The notes beneath the pieces were generated by a model. The model was not told the origin of the DNA. It did no database searches and saw only the letters and a list, made by a program, of their open reading frames with translations. A DNA stretch of 64,000 bases, from positions 15,622,501 through 15,686,500 of the forward strand of contig NC_092672.1 in NCBI RefSeq assembly GCF_964355755.1, read 5' to 3'. Source of the stretch: Antedon mediterranea. Taxonomy: Eukaryota > Echinodermata > Crinoidea > Comatulida > Antedonidae. Both the position numbers and the translations under genes were made by a program. This document shows, one piece after another, positions 22,236-35,209 of the stretch (the first letter of the stretch is position 1; each line of letters starts with the position of its first letter).

Positions 22236-22911
22236 GTAATTGCTATAGCCCCTAAAAAACTCGACTGGTACCATACATAGGTAGCTACTACTGCCGAGTA
22301 TGGTTGTCTGTCGAGTAAACAAAGTTTGAGGAATCTGTAGGCATAGACTTGAATTATTACAGCAGTACTGTATTTTTAGTAAACAAAAGGTTAAATAAAT
22401 AAATAATATAATTCATATATTCAATAATACTACTGTACTACAGTTTATATGATGGCCATTATTTAGAGTCAAGAATAAAAAAGTAGAGCTTACCCGGGTT
22501 TTTTTCATCAGGTACAAATTGTCCACCTTTTTTGTTTAGTTTACTGCAATGCACGATGCGTGATATTCGAGGCAATCCATCATTCAAGAGGTGGTCTCCT
22601 CTTTTGCCGTCTACTACTACCATTGTACTTCATTGGGCTTATATCATATTAGCTTTTATGCAAAAAACTTCACTAGGTAAAACTGTAATGAGACTTCAAA
22701 ACCAACGATTCATCTTGTAGAATGTACCGAAGTTTTCGGAGAAAATGTAAACACTCATGACCGGCCTAGCCTAGAATTGGCTGACACCATGTGTGTTTCG
22801 TGTGACGTATGTTGTTTACGTTCGCTTCCTGTCCGCTTTGAAAGAAGCTCATTGGCTGTAGTTGGGCATTCTTAACCAAACACGAAACAGCTGCTGCCGT
22901 GGATATAAAAG

Positions 22912-22985
22912 CGGGCGTTTTAAATTAATCGGAAGATTCCGCGTACGTTTGTTTAGAACGTTAATGAAATCCAAGATGGCATGAT
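22912..22985 (+). promoter_or_regulatory. Possible TATA promoter
   Basis: GATATAAAAGCGGGCG (TATAAAA at 22914-22920) sits in a locally less AT-rich stretch, and CCAAGATGGCATG follows at about 22972, like a YY1/initiator word. No coding exon was recognised downstream, so this is weak. Confidence 0.2.
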
Positions 22986-23149
22986 GGTTGGTCGGCCATC
23001 TTTCGGTGGTTTTACACTGAATTTTATCTTATGTATTTCTCAAGTTTTACAATGTATTTAAACCTAATTTTTTGTGTGTTGCTATTTTATATCTAAAGCA
23101 TTCATATAAAGTTGTTTTTGTTGATATTTTGATATTGTTTCATATCCAT

Positions 23150-25200
23150 TTAAAGTATAATCAAAGTGTACAAACGTAGACATGCTTTAGCAACGATATC
23201 ATGAATATGCATATCCCATTTAAGGTTATCCTGCAAGGCGACACCAAGCAGTTTGATGTGATTTACACATTTAAGATGGCCATTTAAATTGAATCTGGGA
23301 GGAGGACAGTCGGACTTTAGGAAGGAAATACGAATCACATTGCACTTTGATGGCTTGGGAAGAACTCTATTTATCAAACACCAATTATCAAGTTGATTTA
23401 AAGTGTTCTGCAACAATTGTCTATCATTATTTTTAACCACTTTAACCACAGGTCGTCGACTTATTTCCACTGTCTGTCAGTTTCCTCAGCAACATCATTG
23501 ACTAATACCAAAAAGAGAAGGGGCCCAACTTTGTGCCCTGGGGCACCCCACAAGTAATATTAGAATTAGAGGAGGTGGCTCCCTTAACTTTGGTATTGCA
23601 TGTGCGATTTAAGAGGAAACTACAAACGGTAGGAAGAATGGACGGCCTCACCCCATGGATATTAATTCATTTATGACAACATTATGATCCTGGAACCTTA
23701 CGAACTGGTATTATAGTAGCCTTTTTCCATTGTTCAGGAAAATTACCTTCATTTTAAAAAGAGTTAAAATTGTCCGCTAATGGATAAGAGAGTTCAAATG
23801 AGAATTTCTTAATTAATTTGACCGAGAGATCTTCTGGGTGTCCTCTGTGTACGTTTAACTTATCGATTGCAGATTTCACCTTTCCTGGGTAGATAACGGG
23901 TGGGGGTTCTGATGCAGGTAAGTAACTTGGTAGTTTTGTAATGTCAAGCGCGGAAAGCTCACTACAAAATGTTAATCAATTACTTCATCAGTCGCTTGCG
24001 TTGATAGACGAGATTCACGATGCCTTTGTGCCATCTAGCAGGGCTATTGCTTTTTAGACACTTTAATGAGGTTGCGTAAAACTTCTCCTTCGCGTGCGTA
24101 ATCGCTCTTTGTAAGGAGTTCCGTATTGTTCGCCATTGTTGGGTATGGTTACTAGAAAAGACCAACTGTCGTTCTACAATCAATCTTTTGATTCTCAGCG
24201 TCATCCACAGCTTATTAGTTTTCTTATGGCAAATCGATTTCACGGGAAAAAAATCCGCAAACTTCCCATTAAGCACAGTAAGAAATGCATTTGTTTTAAC
24301 ACTTGTTGATTCGCTATCAAGAACATGGCACCAGGTCATGGCCAGTGATCCACGATCCAAATAATCTAACCGACGAGTTACGATACGGTTGGATAGTACA
24401 AGTGGTGTAGTTAGAAGTAGGTATAACTTGAACAATGGTCCAAAGGGGCCAATTTAGTGGCTTTACTGTACCTCTCCGGTCGATTCATGAACACCTTATA
24501 AAGGATTTTATTTTTTCTATGGGTTGGAAAATCAATCATTTGTTCCATACCTAATTCAGATTGCATATAGGTAGTGTTTAGATGGTTGAAGTCTTCAAGT
24601 ACCATGATATTTGCCGATCTATTCATTCTATAAATACTATCAATTACATTTCCAACATGCTCTTAAAGTTGGTTGGGGTAGAGCAGACGGCGGGTAGTAA
24701 ATAGCTCCGATATATATAGAACGTTTTGCTGTTCTGTGTAGAGCGATAGCTAATTTTTTACCATAGGCATTCAAATTTGCAATTAGTATGCATAACAATC
24801 GGATGAATTTCCAGGTGGTCCGCTGCAAAGCATGCTACGCCACCGCCGATTTGATCAGTTCTGCTTTTAAAAACGCCTTTATAATCGCAAAAGTTAACTA
24901 TACCTTGTGTTTCCTCTGTTAGTCATATTTCAGTGACTATCGCTACATCGACATTATGTTTCTTTAAGGTACAGTGAAATTTGTCTGCTTTATTCTTTAA
25001 TGACCACGCATTCGTATACATGATTGTCGGTGCAGCTAAATCCCCTGTGATGCATGGGATCAAATTTCCAATATTACGACCTTTGGTCACCGTATTTTCT
25101 ACTGTACGAAAAGTTACCCTTGTATCAATTTTCCTTCTAAGCTTAACACCTCCGCGTTTCCTTCTTTGTCATTTTCTAGGCCGAGAATCGCTACCGGCTT
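23150..25200 (-). pseudogene. Decayed LINE ORF2 (endonuclease plus RT)
   Basis: Ordered minus-strand pieces cover most of an ORF2. TNAWSLKNKADKFHCTLKKH and VDVAIVTEI (~25010-24920) are the endonuclease start. IYIGAIYYPPSALP, VLEDFNHLN (usual GDFN) and EQMIDFPTHRKNKIL lie at 24830-24411. A linker frame with RAITHAKEKFYATSLK is at 24435-23980. ITCGVPQGTKLGPLLFLVLV (RT) is near 23560-23500, and IKLLGVALQDNLKWDMHIHD is at 23470-23150. Several frameshifts and stops, a Gly-to-Glu change in GDFN, and missing RT motifs around YxDD make it dead. Clade CR1/Daphne-like is a guess. No ORF1 was seen beyond 25200. Confidence 0.85.
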
Positions 25201-26149
25201 AACTGAATGTTTTTACATTTAATTTATCATTTACCTAACTCTATTGTCAAAAGACATATGTCCATCTATCTCCAAAATAAGAATAATTTTATATATAGGT
25301 TTTACAACTTCATTTACATACAGAATTTATAGCTAAAACAAGTTAAATATTCTAGATTAAATCCTGCCTTGAATAAATGACGATCATGTTGCTCCAGGGG
25401 CCTTACTGATATCTTTTAATTTCTTTTAAATATATGCTAATCTATTATCATGGTTGTATGGTTGATTAAAATTGCCTACCGGTATTTATGTTTTTTTTGG
25501 GAAATTGGCCATCTCATGCCATGACACCTGCTATCAAATAACTACTACGAGAATTAAGTAGGCCTAGATTACTTCTTTGATTCTGTAGAAAAGTTACATA
25601 CTCGCAGAATTAAACTGCACCTAATCACAATCTACAAAGAAACTAGAGGATTCCCCCCTATGTAATATTAATAATATCAAACAAAGAATGTCAATACTAG
25701 CCACTTTTAAGAATAAATAATAATAATAAATAAACACTTCATTTCGGGTAAATCTAATTATGTGTTCTTTATATAAAAATGAAAAGTTGGACCAAAAGAT
25801 CGTAGGGTAATGCACACTTTACCTCGATTAAACATCATCGCTAGGCGGCAAAACCAAATACATCTCACCGAAGTCATAGGCTGAAAGTCTGGACATGAAA
25901 TGTGTTGATTGTTACAAGAAACAACCTTATTAAATCTAACATCCATTAATGTTTAATGTGGTTCCTAAACACTGTTTTCATGGAAACAATATTTTATCCC
26001 CCTCAGAAAAAAAATGTGTGTTCCGTAATCAAATCGTAAATATTTGTCACACTAAAATTACGATAAAACTATTTTAATCTATTTTTTTGCTTATTATTAA
26101 TTCATTTATACTGTATATCATTTTGATTATTTGAAGATATGTCGATTAT
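25201..26149. other. No gene seen
   Basis: AT-rich; short minus-strand frames at 25621-25946 have no domain features. This stretch would be where a left arm belonging to the foldback arm at 26150 should lie, but none was found. Confidence 0.45.
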
Positions 26150-26540
26150 GAGGAGCTGTCCTTTAATAGAGAGAAAGAGGTCATTGTCCCTTAAAAGAGG
26201 TGGTCATTTATGAGAGGTGCCTTATGAGAGGAGGTGATCCCTTACGAGAGGTGGTCGATTTTGAGAAGCGGTCCCTTAACAGAGATGGTAGCTTATTACG
26301 AAAGTTAGTTGCTTACGAGAGGTGGAAAGACTGATAGCTAAGTAAAGATCGATGCTTGCACATGATTCCGACATTTTTGTAAAATATATAACATTTTCTA
26401 CATTAGCTGGTGATAGTAACGACATAAGCTGGGAGGCAATTTTCGTTACTACATAATCTGTTGACTGTTTCTACATTAGCTGGTGTTGATTTTTATTTAC
26501 TACATAAGCAGTGGATTGTTCTAAATTAACACAGTGGCAG
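26150..26540 (-). repeat. Solo arm of the minisatellite foldback family
   Basis: GAGAGGTGGTC-type units (26150-26335) are followed by CATTAGCTGGTG units (26395-26530). Read on the minus strand, the order and linker (CATGTGCAA, then ATCAGTCTTTCCACCTCTCG) match the left arm at 37735-38100. There is no partner arm within 1 kb. Confidence 0.7.
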
Positions 26541-29227
26541 ATCTAGGATCTGACGAGGTGCTTAGTACCGAGCGGGGGTGGCTCCGAAAATTTTTGAAAA
26601 AATAGATGCTTACACACTGTTTAATAGGCCAGAGAAACTGTTTCCATCACACTTAATAACAAATATTACATAATGTAAATTTAAATAAATCCTTCCTAAA
26701 TACTGTTCCGATCTTTTTCGATGAACTAATAATCAAACAAAATAAACATTTGGTATTGCGGTACTCCGAAAATGCCTCGATAGTGCATGTGTTGTGTACC
26801 GTGTTTTGGTGGTCTGTTAACCACAGAGATATATACCCAACAACCGGGTGAATGAATAATTCAATGTAATTTGGTATACAATGATCCCGTAACACAAATC
26901 AAAAAACACCCAAATATGCCACATACTTTTTTCGGACGTCCCCCCATGTACATACAAGACATTTCATGTTTATTTTATACCTATAAAATAATAAAAGGAC
27001 ACCATGTTTCTCATTTATTTTTATCGTTTATACTGCATACCATAATATTATACAAAAAACCTTCATGCGCGGGAAAAAAGTTCCCGATATTACACTCCAT
27101 TCAGGGGTGTAAATATACCACCCTAACGCTTGCACACACGGACCACAGGGCGGCGGAAATTTTCTTATCTTAGCTCTTTCACTGTGTAGGCCTATTTACA
27201 CAACTATAATGCTAACCCTACTGTAGCTCTAGGGCCTACCCGGCCTAGCTAGGCCTACTCTTCTTAATTAAAAGATTAATCCACGTCTAGCGACGGTCAA
27301 TCGCGAAAGCTCCGATTTACACAAAAACTTATTAAATATTCACAACATACCAACCACTCCCAGTTCAGGATCACCAGTTCAACGTCTCATGTCACGATGA
27401 CTTCGAACTCCAATACTAACACCACAACCGCTCTTAAACCCGCATGTTATTACTAATGTTACAAACTCTCTACACCATTGTCATACCATAACAAAGAAGT
27501 CTTATGATAAGCACGCAAAATCTCTTTGACCTCTCAACCAAAATGAAACGGTACGCACCCAAAGGAAAGCTGGCCACAAAAAGATTGGTACTATAGTTCG
27601 TAACACAAAACACCCACGATTTTAGTATTATTTTCAGACCTGATAGTGTTAAAAGATAGAAGACAATTTTCAAAAGAAGGCGAGCAGTATTAAAGTAACA
27701 AGTAAACAAAAATTGCATTTTCTTGAGAACTACTTGTCCAAAAAACTTTTTGTACAAGAGGCAAGAGTTATAATTTGTGATTTGTAATTTTAAAACATAA
27801 TTTGATTTAATGTACAGGATTTTTTATATGAGTAGTTTTTAAAAACCTATTTCTTTTCAAATTCACCCGTCTGTTTTTGACGTTTCTGTTCTATTGTTAG
27901 TCAACTGATACTATTGTTGGTAGTTGAAAGGCTGGTTACATAACCATTACACCAAATTCGCATACACATGCTTTTAGTGAAATTATCCTAAATCACAGAC
28001 AGCATTCCGGATTCACCACGATAAGCGGTTAAAGCGCTCATGAGGTTAAAAGTCAAGGTCATTGTAAACAAATTATAAAAAAAAAAAAAAATTAAATCGA
28101 ATTTACATGCGCAGTTTGCTGTGCATGAATGGTGACAACAAATTATACAAAATACTCACAACTTAAAAAAAAAAATTATGCTTCTAAATATATAAAAACA
28201 ATTGTTGAAGTTAGTTTGAAAATAAAATTCGAAAATATAACCGTTTTTCGAAGCACGCTGTTCGAAACGTGACAGGCGCGTTGAATGAATCTAGGCCTAA
28301 ACATACAACGTAAAATCGTCTAAAATCCATCTTTATTTGTAATAATCACTATTTTGAAGCTTGTATACAATAAATGTATAATAAATGAAGATTATGTATC
28401 AGTTACAGTGTCTAAATCGTCATATTTCCATGTAAAAATGTGATTTTTCTACCGGAGAAAAGTCGTGAAGATGTCCTCATGAGGGGCGCGCCATATTGTT
28501 TACCTTTGATTGTAATATGAACCCTGACATGTCAGATGCATTATGGGCATGAAATATTTGTTCAAACTCTGCGCAAAGGTCAGTTTATTGAAGAATAACT
28601 TTTGACAAACATTTTGATACCATACTTGTTTTAATTTCATAAGTTTTCGACACATTTTCTGCAAGCTACACATCTAAAACAGCAGACTAAGCTCCCGAGG
28701 GATGCCGGTGCGCGTGAGAATCGCGAATTCCAAGTCGCTTTCGGGATGTTTTTTTTAACATTCCCGATGAACAAACAGTGGCGACGACGCTCTCGGGGCG
28801 GCTCCCGATAGGCCTAGGCCCCATATGGTCATCGTCGGATGAGTCAGTCTACTAATTTCTTCATAATTTTGAAACCGGTCATTCATAATGGTCAAGTTTG
28901 GTCTTATTTTGAAGAGAAGAAATAGGTTCTGATGAAGAGATGAGTTTTATTATGAAAAATTTATTAATTTTTTAGCATTTGGTAGTCAAAGATAAATTAC
29001 AAATTTTTAATAATTTTCCTAAAATATTTCTAAAATTTGCATATTCCATACTCCGCCAAAATAAGTAAGTAACACAAATTTGATAACATATTTGAAAATA
29101 AAATGTCCTTTACATTATTTTTCTTTTTTAATTTTTTTAATGTCTGTGTTTAGAAAAAAAGTTAGGGTTAATTATGTGACTTGGGGGTCAATGGGTTAAG
29201 ACACACACAATTATATATATATATATT
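26541..29227. other. No gene seen; non-coding with a few GC-richer patches
   Basis: Only chance ORFs. Slightly GC-richer patches at about 27180-27330 and 28680-28820 contain TAGGCCTA words. No tRNA boxes or element ends were recognised apart from a CAGTGGCAGATCTAGG word at 26531. Confidence 0.4.
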
Positions 29228-29300
29228 TCCAGGGAAATCTTATGTAGGAGAATTTTACAGTAGGCGGAGGTATGCAGTCTCAGAGTGGCTTTCTTTATTA
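29228..29300 (-). repeat. End of the ACCTCCGCC element
   Basis: Read on the minus strand: GAAAGCCACTCTGAGACTGC, ATACCTCCGCCTACTGTAAA and CTCCTACATAAGATTTC, nearly identical to 15600-15672. Confidence 0.65.
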
Positions 29301-29639
29301 TATTGTGTTGTATTTTTTTTATATCTACAGCAGGGTGTAGTTATTTGATTATACATGTTACCATTATTACACCCAAACAAAATAAACACCTTCTCCGAAT
29401 AAATAAATGCCCGGGCCTTTTATTCGGTTAATTAACTATGGTAAGTTGCTTCTAGCATTTTGAACTGTTGAGCTGGACGTTTCTATCAAAAAGTTTGGTC
29501 GTCCTCGAGGGTCAACAATATTTTTTAGCATTTGAAAATTTTCAACGAGCATGTATGCGTAACTTTCTGTGAAACATGCCATTTTAGCTCATGATATAAA
29601 TTACACTTTTACTAAGTTTAAATTTAAATTGTAAAAACA

Positions 29640-30580
29640 CGAAATTCATAAAATCGCACGCAAGTCACGTTGAGCAATTCTGTCTTTCAAAAATAGGAGG
29701 TGCACAACTTCACGTAAATGCCCACATGTTGACAAATTTATAAAATGTTATGTTTACACGTTTTAGAGAAACGCGAGACAAAAAACTGACAGAAAGGAAG
29801 AATACAGAAAAAAAAGATAGTTTTCCACCAAGTGCGGATAACTAACTAGAACGTGGTTCTCCCTAATTTTTGTTTGTTTATCTAATCAATAGCATAGTAT
29901 TATTCCTCATTTATTAATTAGAGAACTGTGTTGTTGGCTCACTTCCCTCCTGTCTGTCAATAATACTTCCTTTATTAATTATTGTTTCGGGATTAAATCA
30001 CAAAATGTTTAGGTAATTGATTTACATGTTATGATAACATTTCTAAATTCGAAACCATTTGTTAATTGATCCATATTATCGTCTTTTGAGATATCATGTA
30101 CAGTTAGCTTTGTTGACACGTTGTCTTTAATTCAAATTCTCATCCATAAAGGCCTACATCTTAATCAAATTGTAATACTAATATATTTCAAACTTGGCTG
30201 ACATTAGTCTTCCTGTACATTTGCAATGAATGCATTAAACAATATATAAGAATTAATTGTGTAGAACTTGTCCTTTTATATAATTCTTCAACATTATCTA
30301 AAAAATCATTTTAATTATTCATTTCCAACATTGTTGCAGTAATTATTTTATCATTATGTTTGATATAATGAAAGTCCCATTCCCTACGTTTTTTATATCT
30401 AATTTAAGGTCACAAACTACATTTAATGTAAAAATAATACTATATGGTCCTATTGCGAACTTTTTTCATCTTTAAACGGTAAAAAAAGGAAAAAATAATT
30501 ACAGCGGCCTGCTATAAATCCGAACATACATTGAGCGCATATTGATATTTTCGTTTTTCTTCTGTGATTTAATAAGAAAC
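29640..30580 (+). repeat. Long direct duplication, copy 1
   Basis: From ACGAAATTCATAAAATCGCA to GATATTTTCGTTTTTCTTCT this runs parallel to 32664-33615 with few mismatches and small indels. The last ~200 bp also match 8690-8900. No coding content or terminal inverted repeat was found. Confidence 0.85.
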
Positions 30581-32663
30581 ATTTTACAGTTTTCTGAAAT
30601 CCCCTGAACGCTATGTTATTTTTGTTTTTTACGCTTGGCTGGTGGCTTCCGTACCACGCAAAAATCGTGTCCTAAGACTTTCACGGTCACCCACCGTCAC
30701 CGCCGCGCAGCAGGTGAATGTTTTTAAATTGGGTATGCTCAAGAGGTATGAAAGTGCAGTCATGCAGGCCTAGGCTAGGGGCCTATAGGCTCACAAAATT
30801 ATGTACGACGGTACGTCGTAGGCCTATATGCTAAAAATATTTATAGCAAATTAACACTCGTATCGTTGTTGAACGTGCAGATAATATAGGCCAAAGCACA
30901 GGGAAAAGGCGTTTCTGTCGGGGGAGAAATTTATACGATCCCGGCTCGATTATTTATTACCCAACACAGAAGCCGGCGGCCGGCCTTGCTGTTTATATAG
31001 TCCGCAATAAATGCATGTGTGTGTTTAGCTAAATCCCCGTTAGACTCTACCATTTCCCGAATGTTGTTTTGTTTACTCTACTGACGCACTGCACGCACGA
31101 GGAAACTTTATTAAGGGTAGAATATGAAATTACATTATTGGAGCCTAAAATGCATAACGCATAAATATTAATTTCGATAAGATCATTCATTGAAGATACT
31201 ATGTTTTTTTTTAATCTGAAAAGTACACCCCTATCAATAAATAGACAATCCCGAGTCGTCGATCGTTTGTGCAGCGCAACACGTGATAGTTTGGGTAGAC
31301 TCCATTAGCCACGTGTAATGTCGGTCTCTCTGTGCAGTATACCTCCATCATATTGAAATAACAAAGAGACGCCTGGTACAACGAAACAAGTTGACGAAAA
31401 TGGAGCTTGAAGTAAACAACATTATAACGAACAAAATAAATGCTTGAAGATCGACAAATGGACCTTTTAGTTGGACTTTATGCTTTCGCCAAAATGATTA
31501 TTTTATTATCTATTTTGTCATATGTCATCGCCAAAATGGCTAAAGTAGCCGTTTTATTTTTCGCCAATCTGGAAACGTTTTCGCCCATGGCGATTTGACG
31601 ATCGGCCAGTGCGAGCCCAGGCATAAAACATAAAACTTAGACGGACGCATTACAATTACAAAAAATGACATTTGGATAGACAGAAAAAGAAAACAATACA
31701 AAGTGAGATCAAGCATAATAAAAACATATCATAGAAATATAATGCAATCGTGGAGGGAGTTAAAAATGTTAGAAGTAATGCAAAATAGTTACAACTCCAT
31801 GATGCAGTGTACCCCTCCAATTTGGATTTCAGAGATCTCACTCCTGATGTCTACGGCTGACTTTGGCAGCCAGCCGCAGCTGTCAGTCAGTCCCGGACAT
31901 CCCCGGCGTCCATCTAGGCTGTATAGTATGTGTACACCGATTGGATGAGGAGTGGACTGGTCCACAATTAGAGGGGTAATATGCGTCTTAGGCGTTAATT
32001 CTAAAATATAATGTACAGTAAGCATAATATGCAGGCAATAGGTAACAATAATTTTAATGATCGTATAAGCTAGCAATATGTTTAAAATATCATCTTTTTT
32101 ATATTGTACTTTAGTATAGGGAGCGAGGTCATGTGATTTTGAGAGATATGAAGATGTCCTGGTACATGGGTCAAAGGTCAGAAATGGCATTTCTAATCAT
32201 TTTCATTTTTTACTAAAATGCCCCATTAGACTGAATATAAATGCATGCCTTCTGAACATTTTCAGTACCTTTTTTTATTTGTTTATATAACCCTTGTCCC
32301 TGACCCTTTGACCTTTTGTAATATTTTTCAAAATGTGTAACAGTATATTTGAACAATTTAAGACCAAATTCAAGTATCTACGACCAGTAGTTACAGAGAT
32401 ACATACATGCCCTTGGTTGTGGGTCAAAGGTCACAAAATGGCATTTCCAGTCACTTTTGACTACGAAAGTTGATCTAGCTACTAGAGTATATGATGACGT
32501 CACAACCTCCAATGCGCAACATTTGTACATAAATTTGTATCTACAATTCAACAGCTTCCAGAAAACATTTTAATCATGAGTATCACTTTTCATTCTGACC
32601 TACGGAGCTACAACATATTGATATTTTCTGTAATGATGAAAATAAGTGATCTATGTTAAATAT
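30581..32663. other. Between the duplicated blocks; one coding-like frame and receptor-site words
   Basis: Mostly non-coding. A plus frame at about 31640-31948 reads IDRKRKQYKVRSSIIKTYHR then NIMQSWRELKMLEVMQ and is preceded by an AG (AACTTAG), but has no known domain. GGGTCAAAGGTCA occurs at 32168 and 32421 inside a ~253-bp diverged tandem repeat. Confidence 0.35.
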
Positions 32664-33880
32664 GCGAAATTCATAAAATCGCACGTAAGTCATGTTGAGC
32701 AATTCTGACGTCATTCAAAAATAGAAGGTGCACAACTTTACGTAAATGCACATATGTTGACAATATTTTAAAATGTTATGTTTACACGTTTTAGAGATAG
32801 TGAGACAAAAAACTGACAGAAAGAAAGAATACAGACAAAAAATTATGATTTCATGCATTAACAAGGAGTTATCCACCAAGTGCGGATAACTAACTAGAAC
32901 GTGGTTCTTCCTAATTTTTGTTTGTTTATCTAATCAATAGCATAGTATTATTCCTCATTTATTAATTAGAGAACTGTGTTGTTGGCTCACTTGCCTTCTG
33001 TCTGTCAATAATATTTCCTTAATTAATTATTGTTTCGGGATTAAATCACAAAATGTTTAGGTAATTGATTTACATGTTATGATAACATTTCTAAATTCGA
33101 AACCATTTGTTAATTGATCCATATTATCGTCTTTTGAGATATCATGTACAGTTAGCTTTGTTGACACGTTGCCTTTAATTCAAATTCTCATCCATAAAGG
33201 CCTACATCTTAATCAAATTGTAATACTGTACTAATATATTTCAAACTTGGCTGACATTAGGCTTCCTGTACATTTGCAATGAATGAATTAAACAATTTAT
33301 AAGAATTAATTGTGTAGAACTTGTCCTTTTATATAATTCTTCAACATTATCTTTAATTTTTTTTAAATCATTTAAATTATTCATTTCCATCATTGTTGCA
33401 GTAATTATTTTATCATCATGCTTAATATAATGAAAATCTCATTCCCATTTTAGATCTAATTTAAACTACATTTAATGTAAAAATAATACTATATGGTCCT
33501 ATATTGCGATAACTTTTTTCATCTTTAAACGGTAAAAATAAAAAAAATTAAAATTAAAGCGGCCAGCTATAAATCCCAACATACATTGCGCGCCTATTGA
33601 TATTTTCGTTTTCTTCTGTGATTCACCCACTTTTGATCGATCGTGAAGGCCAAAACAAATGGAAGAATCATAACTTTTTAGCGAAAATACCAGATTTTCC
33701 CCAATTTGTATCAACAGATTCTACAAAAAAACAGAAAGACAATTATTGCAGCAACTAGACAACATCAGGCTAGCTAGCGTATGATGTTCGTACGTTACTG
33801 CTCTTTACCAGCTAGGCCTACAAAACTAAGCCTAGCTAGGCAAGGCTTAAAGACCGTCCATGAGAGAACATTCGATGCAA
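32664..33880 (+). repeat. Long direct duplication, copy 2, with full dispersed repeat
   Basis: Matches 29640-30580 at an offset of about 3.03 kb. Beyond the point where copy 1 stops it continues with AGACAACATCAGGCTAG and TTTACCAGCTAGGCCTAC, which match 8980-9090. Hence copy 1 is truncated at that side. Confidence 0.85.
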
Positions 33881-34009
33881 TATTAGGTAGTGCATTGTAT
33901 TTATCATAATTTACCATAAACATATTAAATGTATTAAAATACATTTAAAACAAGGAATGACCTGGTTTAATGTTTTTAAAGTAATATTTAGCAACAAAAA
34001 CAAAACAAA

Positions 34010-34515
34010 ATATGGGCCCCATATAAACAAAATATGGGCCAAAATGTGGGTCCTATATAGATTGGCCCATACGGGAAAGAGCTGCCCGTGCACCCTCGAT
34101 TCTTAAGGAACCCATATAGTTTTGCCCAGATGAACCCACAGGCCCGCTATCGACCTTTTTTTGGTTCATGGGCTACATGCAGGCCCTGTATTGGATATAT
34201 ATGGGTCAAACTTTTGGTCCCATATAGATTAACCCTTAAAAAAAAATAGTAGCTGTGATAAGGTATGGGATTTTCCAAAGAATTCACGGAACAGTTGTGG
34301 GTTCTTTGTGGGGTCTATGCAGGCCCTGTAGTGGACAAACATGTGCAAATAATGAATTCCATCATATGCAAGCTCAGTCCTTAAAGCACCCATAAAGTAT
34401 ATAATTGCCAATAATTTGCCAGTATGGGCTGACCCATAAATAGCCCATATGAGTTTACCCATGAGATACAGTACCTTTATGGGCCCCCAAATGCACTGAC
34501 CTATATGGGCATACA
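34010..34515. repeat. Degenerate repeats rich in TATGGGC/GCCCATA
   Basis: TATGGGCC, CCCATATAG and GGGTC(C/A) words recur on both strands. ATGCAGGCCCTGTA occurs at about 34168 and 34318. The period is irregular. Frames such as the 95-codon minus ORF at 34229-34516 are by-products. Confidence 0.5.
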
Positions 34516-35209
34516 CATATATTGATTGATCCTAACCATTAGTTCCTTGCGGATTTTAATATTGACTGTATCATTTTCGTTTCCTCGTCCTTGACTCGTT
34601 TTAATTTATTCGAGTGACGCTACATCTGTCACTTATTATAATAGGCTGGCGAGCGGCGGCGAAGTCGTTGTGGTTTACAGAAAACTTTAATATTTGAAGC
34701 CTAGGCGGACGAAGTTTGAGTTTTTAAGGAAAAATTATTTTCGCAAGTTTTGTAAATGATATAAAATTTGTTTTCACAAATCGACAAATCCAATCGCAAT
34801 TTGCGAAAACGCAAATGGTTAGCGTGAGCATAGACATGTACAAGTCACTAAGAGTATGTTCAGATCCATGGAGTTATGCTTTCGTATCGCAAGCAATGTC
34901 ATATTATAATTAGCGTCATAACAGAAGAGTGTTCAGATTTGCCTAACTCTTCAAACTGAATCACCGATTTGGGCGAACATCTAGTATGCAGGAATGCAGG
35001 AATAAATTTAATTGGTTAGAGGTCAAAATCGTTGTACGAGGTGGATTCCACTACTCTTTTCCTTATATGCCCTATTTCTGCTGCTAAGTAAATACAGTAT
35101 TTAAAACGGTATTTTTTATTGGCAGCATCCAGGTCTGTTTAACAGTATTTGGAGAGAGTTTGCACCGGAAATTGCAATTATACATTGATATATGAAAAGA
35201 AATTACAAG
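34516..35209. other. No gene seen
   Basis: Non-coding, no ORF above chance, no recognised repeat end. Confidence 0.45.

Noticed and set aside
32100-32190. 133-codon minus-strand ORF 31789-32190 as a gene
   Set aside because: Its N-terminal half is low-complexity hydrophobic and it overlaps a better plus-strand coding-like frame; no domain seen on either strand.
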